From: Chryseobacterium sp. YIM B08800
GTDB taxonomy: Bacteria; Bacteroidota; Bacteroidia; Flavobacteriales; Weeksellaceae
Reading direction: 5' to 3'
Assembly (NCBI RefSeq): GCF_026163565.1
Contig: NZ_JAPDKN010000007.1
Span: 1-64,000 of the forward strand
Length of the DNA stretch: 64,000 nt
Positions 35,003-42,263 of this stretch are shown piece by piece (positions within the stretch are counted from its first letter, which is position 1; every line of letters begins with the position of its first letter). Made by a program: the position numbers and the translations under genes. The notes under the pieces are model-generated. The model made no database searches, was not told the DNA's origin, and worked only from the letters and a program-made list of their open reading frames with translations.

Positions 35003-36208
35003 ATGGACTTGAAATCTAACGAACCTTTCTGGCTTTTAAAAAATGGTTTAATATCTTCCTATCCTTCCCTGAAATCTGATGAAGAATGCGATGTTCTTAT
35101 TATTGGCGGCGGAATTACAGGAAGTCTTATTGCTCACCAAATGATAAAAGACGGATACCAAACTATTTTAATTGATAAACGTGAAATATGTAACGGAAGC
35201 ACTTCAGCGACAACCTCAATGTTGCAGTATGAAATTGATACTCCGCTGTACGAATTGATTGAAATGATTGGTGAAAAAGGTGCGGTAGAAAGTTACAAAG
35301 CTTGTTCGAAATCTATAGATGATCTGGAAAAACTGACAAAAGAAATAAAAGCCCGATCTGGTTTTAAGAGAAAGCAGTCTTTATATTTTGCGTCGAAAAA
35401 GAAAGATGCGATTTGGCTGGAAAAGGAATATGAAGCCCGAAGAAAAGCCGGATTTGATGTGACATGGCTCGGAAGCGAAGATATTGAGGAAAAGTTCGGA
35501 TTTCAAAATACATATGGTGGAATTTTATCTAAACAAGGCGCAAGTATTGATGCGTTTAAATTTGCTCACGAATTGCTGAGATTTAACGTCAATAAAGGCT
35601 TAAAAGTTTTTGATAAAACAGAAATGAAATCGGTGAAATATTTACGAGATCATAATTTGGCATTAACGATGGATGGTTTTAATATTAAAGCGAAAAAAAT
35701 CATTTATTGTGTAGGTTATGAAAGTTCAACAATGATAAAAGAACATTTCGTAGATCTTAAAAGTACCTTTGCCATAGTTTCTGAAATTGATACCGATAAA
35801 TTTAAAAATATAGAACACACTCTCGTTTGGAATACCGATAATCCCTACATTTATATGCGATCTACAGACGACGAAAGACTACTAATCGGTGGTGGAGACG
35901 AAGATTTTTCTAATCCCGAAAAACGCGACTCTTTATTAAATAAAAAAGAAAAAGAAATTCTGAAAAATCTAAAAAGAATAAAACCTGATTATCATTTTTA
36001 CACCGATTTTGTGTGGGCAGGAACTTTTGGTGAAACAAAAGATGGACTTCCATACATCGGAGCTCATGAAGGTTTTAAAAACTCGTATTTTGTTTTAGGA
36101 TTTGGTGGAAACGGAATTACTTTTTCTGTTACCGGAATGGAAATGGCGTCTGCTTTTATGAAAAATGAAACACATCCGCTTTCTGAATATTTTAAATTTG
36201 GAAGATAA
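35003..36208 (+). CDS. FAD-dependent oxidoreductase, DAO/DadA type
   Basis: The 401-residue protein has the dinucleotide-binding motif DVLIIGGGITGSLIA (30-44; GGGITG 35-40). The DAO fold follows: STSATTSMLQYEID (about 66-79), the second FAD contact IIYCVGYES (about 230-238) and the C-terminal GLPYIGAHEG and FGGNGITFS segments (about 350-375). The family oxidises D-amino acids, glycine or other amines. The Rieske domain found in some relatives is absent. It stands alone. A -7 element was not clear. Confidence 0.9.
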   Translation: MDLKSNEPFWLLKNGLISSYPSLKSDEECDVLIIGGGITGSLIAHQMIKDGYQTILIDKREICNGSTSATTSMLQYEIDTPLYELIEMIGEKGAVESYKACSKSIDDLEKLTKEIKARSGFKRKQSLYFASKKKDAIWLEKEYEARRKAGFDVTWLGSEDIEEKFGFQNTYGGILSKQGASIDAFKFAHELLRFNVNKGLKVFDKTEMKSVKYLRDHNLALTMDGFNIKAKKIIYCVGYESSTMIKEHFVDLKSTFAIVSEIDTDKFKNIEHTLVWNTDNPYIYMRSTDDERLLIGGGDEDFSNPEKRDSLLNKKEKEILKNLKRIKPDYHFYTDFVWAGTFGETKDGLPYIGAHEGFKNSYFVLGFGGNGITFSVTGMEMASAFMKNETHPLSEYFKFGR

Positions 36209-36226
36209 TTTTAAAATGATTTAAAA

Positions 36227-36257
36227 GTTTCAAGCTCGGCAAAACCGAGCTCGAAAC
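36227..36257 (+). terminator. Hairpin after the FAD oxidoreductase gene
   Basis: AGCTCGG-CAAAA-CCGAGCT with outer GTTTC/GAAAC arms, 19 bp after the stop. It is followed by AAAATAAAC rather than a T-run, so it may be a repeat or processing hairpin as much as a terminator. Confidence 0.5.
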
Positions 36258-36484
36258 AAAATAAACAATACTAACGTTCACATCATTGTTTCACGGAACT
36301 GGTGTTTGAGACTAATTCCTTTCCTAATTTTAAAAAACTGATAAAAAAACGTAATATTTTTGTTGATAGGATTTTATCCTATCCTTTACTAAGTCGTCCC
36401 TTTGGGACTTCCGAACATCAATAAATAAAAAATAATTTCAAACCCGAATCTTGTACCCCGCATCTCGGAACTCGAATCCCAAAA
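36258..36484. repeat. Non-coding stretch with degenerate repeat hairpins
   Basis: It contains GATAGGAT-TTT-ATCCTATC (36365-36383), GTCCCTTTGGGAC near 36398, and a closing word-like part with CCCGCATCTCGGAACTCGAA. No reading frame of note. Confidence 0.45.
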
Positions 36485-37678
36485 CTAAAAACTATATCCG
36501 TTCTTTTTTGCCAATTCTACAATAGATTTTTCAATAGCTTTTCCCAAATCATCACCTTCAGAATTTCCACGTTTTTTGGTTTCTATATCGATAAACTCCT
36601 GTCTTTTTTTCGCTAAAACTTCAATTTCTTTTTGAATTTTATCTCGGTCCTCAGATTTCTGAGCCACAATTTTTTGAATTTCATCTTTACTTTTTCCTTT
36701 TAATTCAGAAGGTAATTCCTCCTCTTTTATTGATGAAATGTAGCTTTTGTCTTTTTCAACTTTATCTACCAAATCCCAATGGTCATTTTTGTAAGCATTT
36801 TTCTTCGATTTACTTACTGCTCTTTCAACAGCATTCGAAGCCGATTGCATTTCTGCATTTGAATCTTGAGTAGTTTGCTTGTTTTTCATTTCAGAACCAC
36901 GTCGTCCGTAAGAGATGTAAGTGTCATTCAATTTAGAATTGTACTGCGAAATTTTCACATCATAAGGCGTTTCAATGTAGATTACTTTTTGGTCGCTGTC
37001 GATATTAAAATATTTTCCGTCTCCTAAAGTTGCTCCGTTTTGCCAATGCGACTGAATACCTTCTTCACGGCTTCCACAGAAGATCGTATTCATGTAAATG
37101 TTTTTGGTTTTAGCTTTAGAAATAACATCTTTATAACTGATTCTTCCTTGGTCAAAAGGTTCATTTCCGGCGATGTAAATCAGTTTCATGCTTTTCTCGT
37201 TTCCGTCCCATTTCAAATTAGCTGATGCATCACGAATGACAGCTCCGCAATATTCATTTCCGCCATTGGTTCTGAGAGCGAAAAGTTTTTCTGAAACCAA
37301 ATCCAGATCTTGCGTCAACGGAGTAACTTGTCTGATGTAATTTTCATCTTTTAAACCATCATTTCCGTATTCATAAAGAGCAATTTCTACTTGTGGCGCT
37401 TGTCCGTTATATTTCAAAGTTGTCAACGTATTGACGATATTCCAGAGTCTTGATTTTGCCTGATCTATTAAACCATCCATACTGTTGGAAGTATCCAAAA
37501 GCAAAGCAACCTGAATTTTATTGTCTTTTGAAACCGAAATTTGCGGTTGATTTGAAATGTTGCTTTCTACAATTTCTCTCTCGTTGGCTTTGCTGCTACA
37601 ACGATTGTCTGAAATTTTACCTGCACTCAAAAAAGCGAATACGCTTGCTGTTACTGTTAAAACTTTTAAAGTGTTCAT
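36485..37678 (-). CDS. VWA domain protein with signal peptide
   Basis: The 397-residue exported protein has an N-terminal hydrophobic segment (1 to about 20) and a Cys at 27 in NRCSSK. A von Willebrand A domain follows at about 55-250. Its metal site is DTSNSM (D62, S64, S66), with TNGGNEYCGAVI and IYIAGNEPFDQG supplying later loops. The C-terminal third is a charged coiled coil (about 300-385). Such proteins often mediate metal-dependent protein contacts at the envelope. It lies downstream of the DUF4139 gene on the same strand, separated by 208 bp of repeat. Confidence 0.88.
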   Translation of the reverse strand: MNTLKVLTVTASVFAFLSAGKISDNRCSSKANEREIVESNISNQPQISVSKDNKIQVALLLDTSNSMDGLIDQAKSRLWNIVNTLTTLKYNGQAPQVEIALYEYGNDGLKDENYIRQVTPLTQDLDLVSEKLFALRTNGGNEYCGAVIRDASANLKWDGNEKSMKLIYIAGNEPFDQGRISYKDVISKAKTKNIYMNTIFCGSREEGIQSHWQNGATLGDGKYFNIDSDQKVIYIETPYDVKISQYNSKLNDTYISYGRRGSEMKNKQTTQDSNAEMQSASNAVERAVSKSKKNAYKNDHWDLVDKVEKDKSYISSIKEEELPSELKGKSKDEIQKIVAQKSEDRDKIQKEIEVLAKKRQEFIDIETKKRGNSEGDDLGKAIEKSIVELAKKNGYSF

Positions 37679-37710
37679 ATTGTATGTTTTTAATGATTTT
37701 TTATTTTGTT

Positions 37711-37886
37711 ATGAGTTACGAGTTACGAGTTACGAGTTGTGGGATGCGGGATGCGATAAAACAACTTACTTCTTTCGGGTTACTGGGGTTAATTATTTGA
37801 GTCATGAACATTGAGTTTCAAATTGTTTAACCCGTATCTAAAACCTCGAATCATAAATCTCGTATCACGCATCTCGAACCTCGTAA
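37711..37886. repeat. Inverted pair of word-like repeats (GAGTTACG type)
   Basis: The left arm repeats GAGTTACGAGTTACGAG and GGGATGCGGGATGCG. The right arm (37829-37886) reads as degenerate complements (CTCGAATC, CTCGTATCACGCATCTCG, CTCGTAACT). The arms enclose about 65 bp without coding content. The right end touches the last codons of the DUF4139 gene. Confidence 0.65.
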
Positions 37887-39482
37887 CTACCTACTGTAAT
37901 ACTGAATTTGCATTTCCTTCGGATATTTTACTTCATAAGAGAAATTGATTTTTTCTGAAGCTCCGCTGTTGATTTTTCTGTTCCAAAGAATACTTCCTGT
38001 TTTGTCATCAAAATTTCCGTCTCCAATGTTTAAAGTTTTCACTGTGATTTTCTGATTTTCACTTAATGGAATTTGGTCTAAAACTTCCAGTTCGATATTT
38101 TCTTTCGTGTTATTTCTGATGAATATTTCGTAAGATTCTGTTTCCCATTTATTAGAGTTGAAGGATTTTTGAGCCGTTTTATCTTCAAGTTTGGTACGTT
38201 TTGCCACAATTCTTTCATCAACACCAAGAGAAATCGGGAATTCATCTTTCACATAATTGCTTGTGATATTGGCTTTTCCGATATAGTTATCTTCAAAATA
38301 AATATTCGCTTCACCTGAAATAAGATTTAAATTTTGCCAGTTTTTCACAAAAGCCATCAAGAAAACCTGATTGTTTAGTTTTGGAACCGTATGATATTTA
38401 TAATTAGCTTCGACATTTTTCTTATCTAAAATCACATATTGTTCTTTTTCCTGACTTACGATGGTTTGATTGTAATTCAATTCATACAAAACATTCATCT
38501 GATTATCCGAAACTGTCGCAACAGGAATCTGACTTGGTGCAGCAATTTCTGCTCTCATCTGATAAGAATTCGACATTTCTGCTTTCGCTTTTTGCATATA
38601 ACCTACTTTTACATCCTCATTATTGTAAGCCGTATATTCTGCGACGTACAATGGCGATAAAATGGGTCTGTTTTGGTTGTAGGAAGGTCTGTAAGTAGAC
38701 ACGAAAAGTTTCACATTGTTCCAGTCTTGTCCTGTTTTCTGGTAGATTTTTCCTTTGTAGACAATTTCTAAAGGCTTTTTAGTTGACAAAGCTCTCAAAT
38801 CGTAAGAAGGAACCCAACCTGCATTTGAAACGATATAACTTAGTCCAAGATTCAGATTCATTTCATTTTCGGCAAGAATTTCAAGAATTAATTCTTTTCT
38901 GTTTTGCGTTTTATGAGTCTGTTCTTCAGAAAATTGCTTGTTGATTTTAGCAATGCTTTCATCAAGCGTAGTTTTTTGTTCAGTCAGAAGAAAAACCTGA
39001 TTATCGATTTCCAGCATTCTTTTTCTGTAAAATTCAGTCAGTTTTATCAACTGTTCTTGCGGAGTCGATTTATCGTTGGTTGAAACTTTAAGATTATCAT
39101 TAATGATATTTTGTTCGCCCGTCAGATTTTTAATTTGAATATTCAATAAATTAACCTGTCTCTGAATTTTTTTTCTTTCATCATCCAGTTTTTTTTCGAC
39201 ATCGGTCAATTCATCATTTTTTAGATAATTGCTTTGCGGAGTGATTGATAAAAGGGTAGTGTTTTTTTCAAGATTGATTTTATATGTATTTTCATCCAAA
39301 TCATTGGGAAGGTTAATAATTTTCACAGTATTTCTTCCTTTTTGAAGCGTAACGTTTGTACTTCCGAAAACTTTCGCGCCTTGCAAAAATACAGTCGCTT
39401 GTTTTACGTCGATCTCTTTTTTTATTTCCTGAGATTTAAAAAACGAAACCATAAAAATGAGTATTAAAATAGAGTGTCGCAT
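37887..39482 (-). CDS. DUF4139 / mucoidy-inhibitor-A family protein
   Basis: The 531-residue protein has a signal peptide (MRHSILILIFMVSFFKSQ), an N-terminal beta domain (VFLQGAKVFGSTNVTLQKGRNTV split across about 30-50) and a long coiled coil (about 85-195). The DUF4139 beta-sandwich covers about 200-531 with GLSYIVSNAGWVPSYDLRA near 205-223. Relatives are called mucoidy inhibitor A. Biochemical activity is not established. An upstream ACTTGGTG direct repeat and a matching -7 element suggest control by the LytTR regulator encoded at 44075-44809. Confidence 0.88.
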   Translation of the reverse strand: MRHSILILIFMVSFFKSQEIKKEIDVKQATVFLQGAKVFGSTNVTLQKGRNTVKIINLPNDLDENTYKINLEKNTTLLSITPQSNYLKNDELTDVEKKLDDERKKIQRQVNLLNIQIKNLTGEQNIINDNLKVSTNDKSTPQEQLIKLTEFYRKRMLEIDNQVFLLTEQKTTLDESIAKINKQFSEEQTHKTQNRKELILEILAENEMNLNLGLSYIVSNAGWVPSYDLRALSTKKPLEIVYKGKIYQKTGQDWNNVKLFVSTYRPSYNQNRPILSPLYVAEYTAYNNEDVKVGYMQKAKAEMSNSYQMRAEIAAPSQIPVATVSDNQMNVLYELNYNQTIVSQEKEQYVILDKKNVEANYKYHTVPKLNNQVFLMAFVKNWQNLNLISGEANIYFEDNYIGKANITSNYVKDEFPISLGVDERIVAKRTKLEDKTAQKSFNSNKWETESYEIFIRNNTKENIELEVLDQIPLSENQKITVKTLNIGDGNFDDKTGSILWNRKINSGASEKINFSYEVKYPKEMQIQYYSR

Positions 39483-39507
39483 TGTTTATTGTTTTAAAGT
39501 TCTACAG

Positions 39508-39515
39508 TAAAATTA
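39508..39515 (-). promoter_or_regulatory. -7-like TAATTTTA of the DUF4139 gene
   Basis: One mismatch to TAnnTTTG. The flanking sequence TAATTTTACTGTAGAA is repeated almost exactly before the SIMPL gene (TAATTTTACTTTAGAA), and both lie 27 bp from their direct-repeat sites. Confidence 0.6.
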
Positions 39516-39542
39516 CTTTGATTAGACACCGAAAATCTGAAG

Positions 39543-39571
39543 ACTTGGTGAACTGAGGTTTTCACTTGGTG
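39543..39571. promoter_or_regulatory. LytTR-type direct repeat, site 1
   Basis: ACTTGGTG at 39543-39550 and again at 39564-39571, a 21-bp period. Flanking bases (GTGAACTGAG and TTTTCACTTGGTGGAAG) match site 2 closely. It lies upstream of the DUF4139 promoter. Confidence 0.75.
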
Positions 39572-39585
39572 GAAGTTTTTTAAAC

Positions 39586-39616
39586 AAAAAAAGACAGCCA
39601 TTTCTGACTGTCTCTT
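39586..39616 (-). terminator. Terminator of the SIMPL gene
   Basis: On the minus strand, stem AGACAG/CTGTCT with an extended loop, then seven T. It starts 7 bp after the SIMPL stop. Confidence 0.8.
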
Positions 39617-39622
39617 AAAAAA

Positions 39623-40297
39623 CTAAAGAATTTCGTATTTTGTTTTGATGCTGTATTTCAGCTTGATATTTTCGATGTTGTCGAACGAATAATCCATACT
39701 TTGGTCGGCTGCTTCCAACTGTACATTCGCCATTTTGCTTCTGTAAGCAACGGGCATAATAGAATCGCTCATGTAATCTTCAATTTCTGTAATCTCAATT
39801 GCGTCTCCCGTCTTTTTGTTGATGCTTCCCAAAAGATAATCTGCTTTCTCTTTCGCCGCTTTTAGTGCATTGATTTTAACCGTTTTTCTGAAATCTGCAA
39901 TCTTTGTGTTTTTAATTTCAGCAATATTCAGATTGCTTACCCATTTTTGGTTTAAATCTTCGAAAAGCTTACTCACATTGGTTTTCGCATTTACTTTAAA
40001 TTGAAAACTCTTGGTAAACTTCGTTGTTTTCGAATATAAATTCTGGTACATCGATTTAAATTTAATGTCTTCATTTTTTACACCGTTGTTTTTCAGTGTT
40101 TCAAATAAAAGTTTTTCACTGTCTGCCAATTGATTTTTGTTATCGGCTTTTATACCGATGCTAAAGATGATCTCATCCGGTTCTACTTCCATTTCGGCAA
40201 CTCCCGTTACTTCAATTGCATTTTTCTTTACTTCCTGCGCATTCATCAAACTTCCTGCTGCAAAGATTCCTACTAATAAAAGGTGTTTAAATTTCAT
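39623..40297 (-). CDS. SIMPL domain (DUF541) periplasmic protein
   Basis: The 224-residue exported protein has a signal peptide (1 to about 20, ending LMNAQ) and one SIMPL/DUF541 domain. That begins NAIEVTGVAEMEVEPDEIIFSIGI and carries the characteristic pattern of ADNKNQLADSEKLLFETLKNNGVKNEDIKF, split around the fold. The family includes the BP26 and YggE envelope proteins, linked to oxidative or envelope stress. It has its own direct-repeat site and promoter, nearly identical to those of the DUF4139 gene downstream. Confidence 0.9.
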   Translation of the reverse strand: MKFKHLLLVGIFAAGSLMNAQEVKKNAIEVTGVAEMEVEPDEIIFSIGIKADNKNQLADSEKLLFETLKNNGVKNEDIKFKSMYQNLYSKTTKFTKSFQFKVNAKTNVSKLFEDLNQKWVSNLNIAEIKNTKIADFRKTVKINALKAAKEKADYLLGSINKKTGDAIEITEIEDYMSDSIMPVAYRSKMANVQLEAADQSMDYSFDNIENIKLKYSIKTKYEIL

Positions 40298-40321
40298 ATT
40301 GTTTATTTTAAATTTCTAAAG

Positions 40322-40329
40322 TAAAATTA
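40322..40329 (-). promoter_or_regulatory. -7-like TAATTTTA of the SIMPL gene
   Basis: Same sequence and same 27-bp distance from the direct repeat as at the DUF4139 promoter. The ATG is 24 nt downstream. Confidence 0.6.
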
Positions 40330-40356
40330 CCACGATTTGAAACTGAAATTTTGGAA

Positions 40357-40385
40357 ACTTGGTGAACTGAGCTTTTCACTTGGTG
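40357..40385. promoter_or_regulatory. LytTR-type direct repeat, site 2
   Basis: ACTTGGTG at 40357-40364 and 40378-40385, period 21 bp. It lies between the SIMPL start and the stop of the upstream membrane protein gene. Confidence 0.75.
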
Positions 40386-40394
40386 GAAGAAAGC

Positions 40395-41591
40395 TCAATC
40401 AACCAAAAAATGAAATCTATCCTGCAGTGCATTCATTTTATTGTGTTGAATAGCTTTAGCATGAATCTTTTGATGATCAAAAGAAAAAATAATGGTGTTG
40501 TCTTTCTTATTTCTCACAAAAAAATGTTTGGAGATGCGATATTGTTCATCTTGAAGGATAATTTGATTATCAAAAGAAATATCATAATGAAAAGAAGTCA
40601 TCTTTTCCGAAGATTTTTCCATTAAAATCAGATATTGGTCTTTATGAAAGAATAAATATTGATAAGGACTTTTGGAAGAAGTTACTTGATAAACTCCCGT
40701 TAAATTGAATGAATTATCTTTATTTTCTGCATCAAAATCATTATTGAAATATGGTATTCCGATTTTTATAAATATAGTTCCTAAAATCAGAATTTTAATA
40801 AAGGTTTTATATGGTAAAAATGAAGTTTGGTCAAAAAAAGTTTTTTTCGGTAGACTAATGATCTTCAAAATAAATTCCCATCCGCTTTTTCTGACCAAAA
40901 ACAAGCTCATTAAAAGTAAAATCAGTGAAAATAATTTTACAGAAATATCAAAACTGATATTGATGATCAATATTTGACTAAAACTAATGATCGCCAATAA
41001 TGATCCTAAAAACCGACTGCGTTTGAATAACAACAAAGCTCCTGAAAAAAATTCAATTGAACCCATGATGATATTATAAATTTTAGACGTTCCAATCGTA
41101 CTCCAGAATAAAATATCTTTGTCTAAATTTCCGAATCTTGTAAACAGAATATTCGGTTCAGGTGTGGGAAATTGAGCTTTAAAAATTTTATCAACACCGT
41201 ATTTTATAAGAATAACAGAAATGTAAATTACGCAGACATATTCTGTTATTAATAAGAAATGTTTCGTCCATTTTTTCTTTATCACAAAACTAAAAATTAA
41301 CGATGTAAGAAGTAAAACAATAATTAAAACTAACATCGAATAACTATCTGAACTGTAATCTATTCTGCTATTCTTTTTATTGAAGAAAAATTCTAAAATA
41401 AAACCAGTAAAATCTCCAAAAATAAAATCCGTAATTTTTAACTGGAAATCGTTTAAAAAACTCAACGGGAAAAATAGAATGAACTGCAGAAAAAAAAAAC
41501 CGCAAAAAACAGTAACCTTTCTAAAAAATATTGATTTAAATTTCACAAAAATACTTTTAACTATTTTTTCTATAAATAAAAACTGACGCAA
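40395..41591 (-). CDS. DoxX-like multi-pass membrane protein
   Basis: The 398-residue protein has about eight hydrophobic helices between residues 20 and 290, then a C-terminal extramembrane beta domain (about 300-398, FNLTGVYQVTSSKSPYQYLFFHKDQYLILMEK in part). The middle (LIKYGVDKIFKAQFPTPEP, WSTIGTSKIYNIIMGSIEFFSGALLLF) resembles DoxX-type proteins. Function is unknown. Its start overlaps the end of the upstream 191-residue gene by 35 bp, so the two form one unit read from site 3. No other ATG offers a shorter overlap. Confidence 0.78.
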   Translation of the reverse strand: MRQFLFIEKIVKSIFVKFKSIFFRKVTVFCGFFFLQFILFFPLSFLNDFQLKITDFIFGDFTGFILEFFFNKKNSRIDYSSDSYSMLVLIIVLLLTSLIFSFVIKKKWTKHFLLITEYVCVIYISVILIKYGVDKIFKAQFPTPEPNILFTRFGNLDKDILFWSTIGTSKIYNIIMGSIEFFSGALLLFKRSRFLGSLLAIISFSQILIINISFDISVKLFSLILLLMSLFLVRKSGWEFILKIISLPKKTFFDQTSFLPYKTFIKILILGTIFIKIGIPYFNNDFDAENKDNSFNLTGVYQVTSSKSPYQYLFFHKDQYLILMEKSSEKMTSFHYDISFDNQIILQDEQYRISKHFFVRNKKDNTIIFSFDHQKIHAKAIQHNKMNALQDRFHFLVD

Positions 41592-42132
41592 ACACAGCGA
41601 TACTTAAAACCAATAAATACAATATTTCCTCTTTTGATTTAAAACTCTTTAGTTCGGCAGTTTTAATTACTTTTTTAGAGGTAATAGGTTTGTATTCTTT
41701 CGTTTTCTTGTCGTATTTTAGAAAAACAGTACTATCAATATCATTTTGAAAGTTGTACTCACTTTTAAGTACTTTTTTTACATTATCGATATTGTCATCA
41801 GAAAAAACAGGATGGTTGTAAACGGTATCTCTTCCAGGTTTCCATTTTTCAGGATTTGCATTTCCCCTAATTTTACAGTAGTTCGAGGTAACAATTACGC
41901 TTTTTTTATCATCAATGATAATGACGCTATCCAATTTTGAATTGGTTACAAACCTTTGTGGAGCCATTCCAAGATTAGAATAATTAGTGTTAAAACTATT
42001 TTCCACAATACTTTTTTCAAAATATTCCATATTTCCGCTGTGGCTTTTGTAGGATATTAATTTGGTCTGAGAAAAAAACTGACAACTTGAAAATACCAAA
42101 GCAAAATGAACTAAATAGGATAAATTTTTCAT
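41557..42132 (-). CDS. Signal-anchored protein with C-terminal membrane helix, unknown
   Basis: The 191-residue protein has a signal peptide or lipobox-like start (MKNLSYLVHFALVFSSCQFFSQ, Cys 17), a hydrophilic domain of about 140 residues, and a single C-terminal helix (about 169-187, LYLLVLSIAVFASVFIY) before RKNS. No family was recognised. It is the first gene of a two-gene unit with the DoxX-like protein, behind a perfect -7 element and the third direct-repeat site, which it shares with the divergent histidine kinase. Confidence 0.75.
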   Translation of the reverse strand: MKNLSYLVHFALVFSSCQFFSQTKLISYKSHSGNMEYFEKSIVENSFNTNYSNLGMAPQRFVTNSKLDSVIIIDDKKSVIVTSNYCKIRGNANPEKWKPGRDTVYNHPVFSDDNIDNVKKVLKSEYNFQNDIDSTVFLKYDKKTKEYKPITSKKVIKTAELKSFKSKEEILYLLVLSIAVFASVFIYRKNS

Positions 42133-42156
42133 GAGAATTAAGTTTAAATTATATCA

Positions 42157-42164
42157 CAAACTTA
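42157..42164 (-). promoter_or_regulatory. -7 element TAAGTTTG of the 191-residue gene
   Basis: Exact TAnnTTTG match on the minus strand, 24 nt before the ATG and 28 bp from site 3, nearly the same geometry as the other two sites. Confidence 0.65.
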
Positions 42165-42192
42165 ATCGTGTTTTCATAGTAATTTAAAGTCA

Positions 42193-42221
42193 ACTTGGTG
42201 AATCTTGCTTTTCACTTGGTG
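42193..42221. promoter_or_regulatory. LytTR-type direct repeat, site 3 (divergent)
   Basis: ACTTGGTG at 42193-42200 and 42214-42221, period 21 bp, with the TTTTC before the second copy conserved. It stands between two divergent -7 elements (28 bp on one side, 30 bp on the other). Confidence 0.75.
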
Positions 42222-42251
42222 AATAGTTTTTGGGTAAACTATATATATGTA

Positions 42252-42259
42252 TATCTTTG
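42252..42259 (+). promoter_or_regulatory. -7 element TATCTTTG, 4 nt from the kinase start
   Basis: Exact TAnnTTTG match. TTTT separates it from the ATG at 42264, so a leaderless transcript is likely. Confidence 0.65.
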
Positions 42260-42263
42260 TTTT

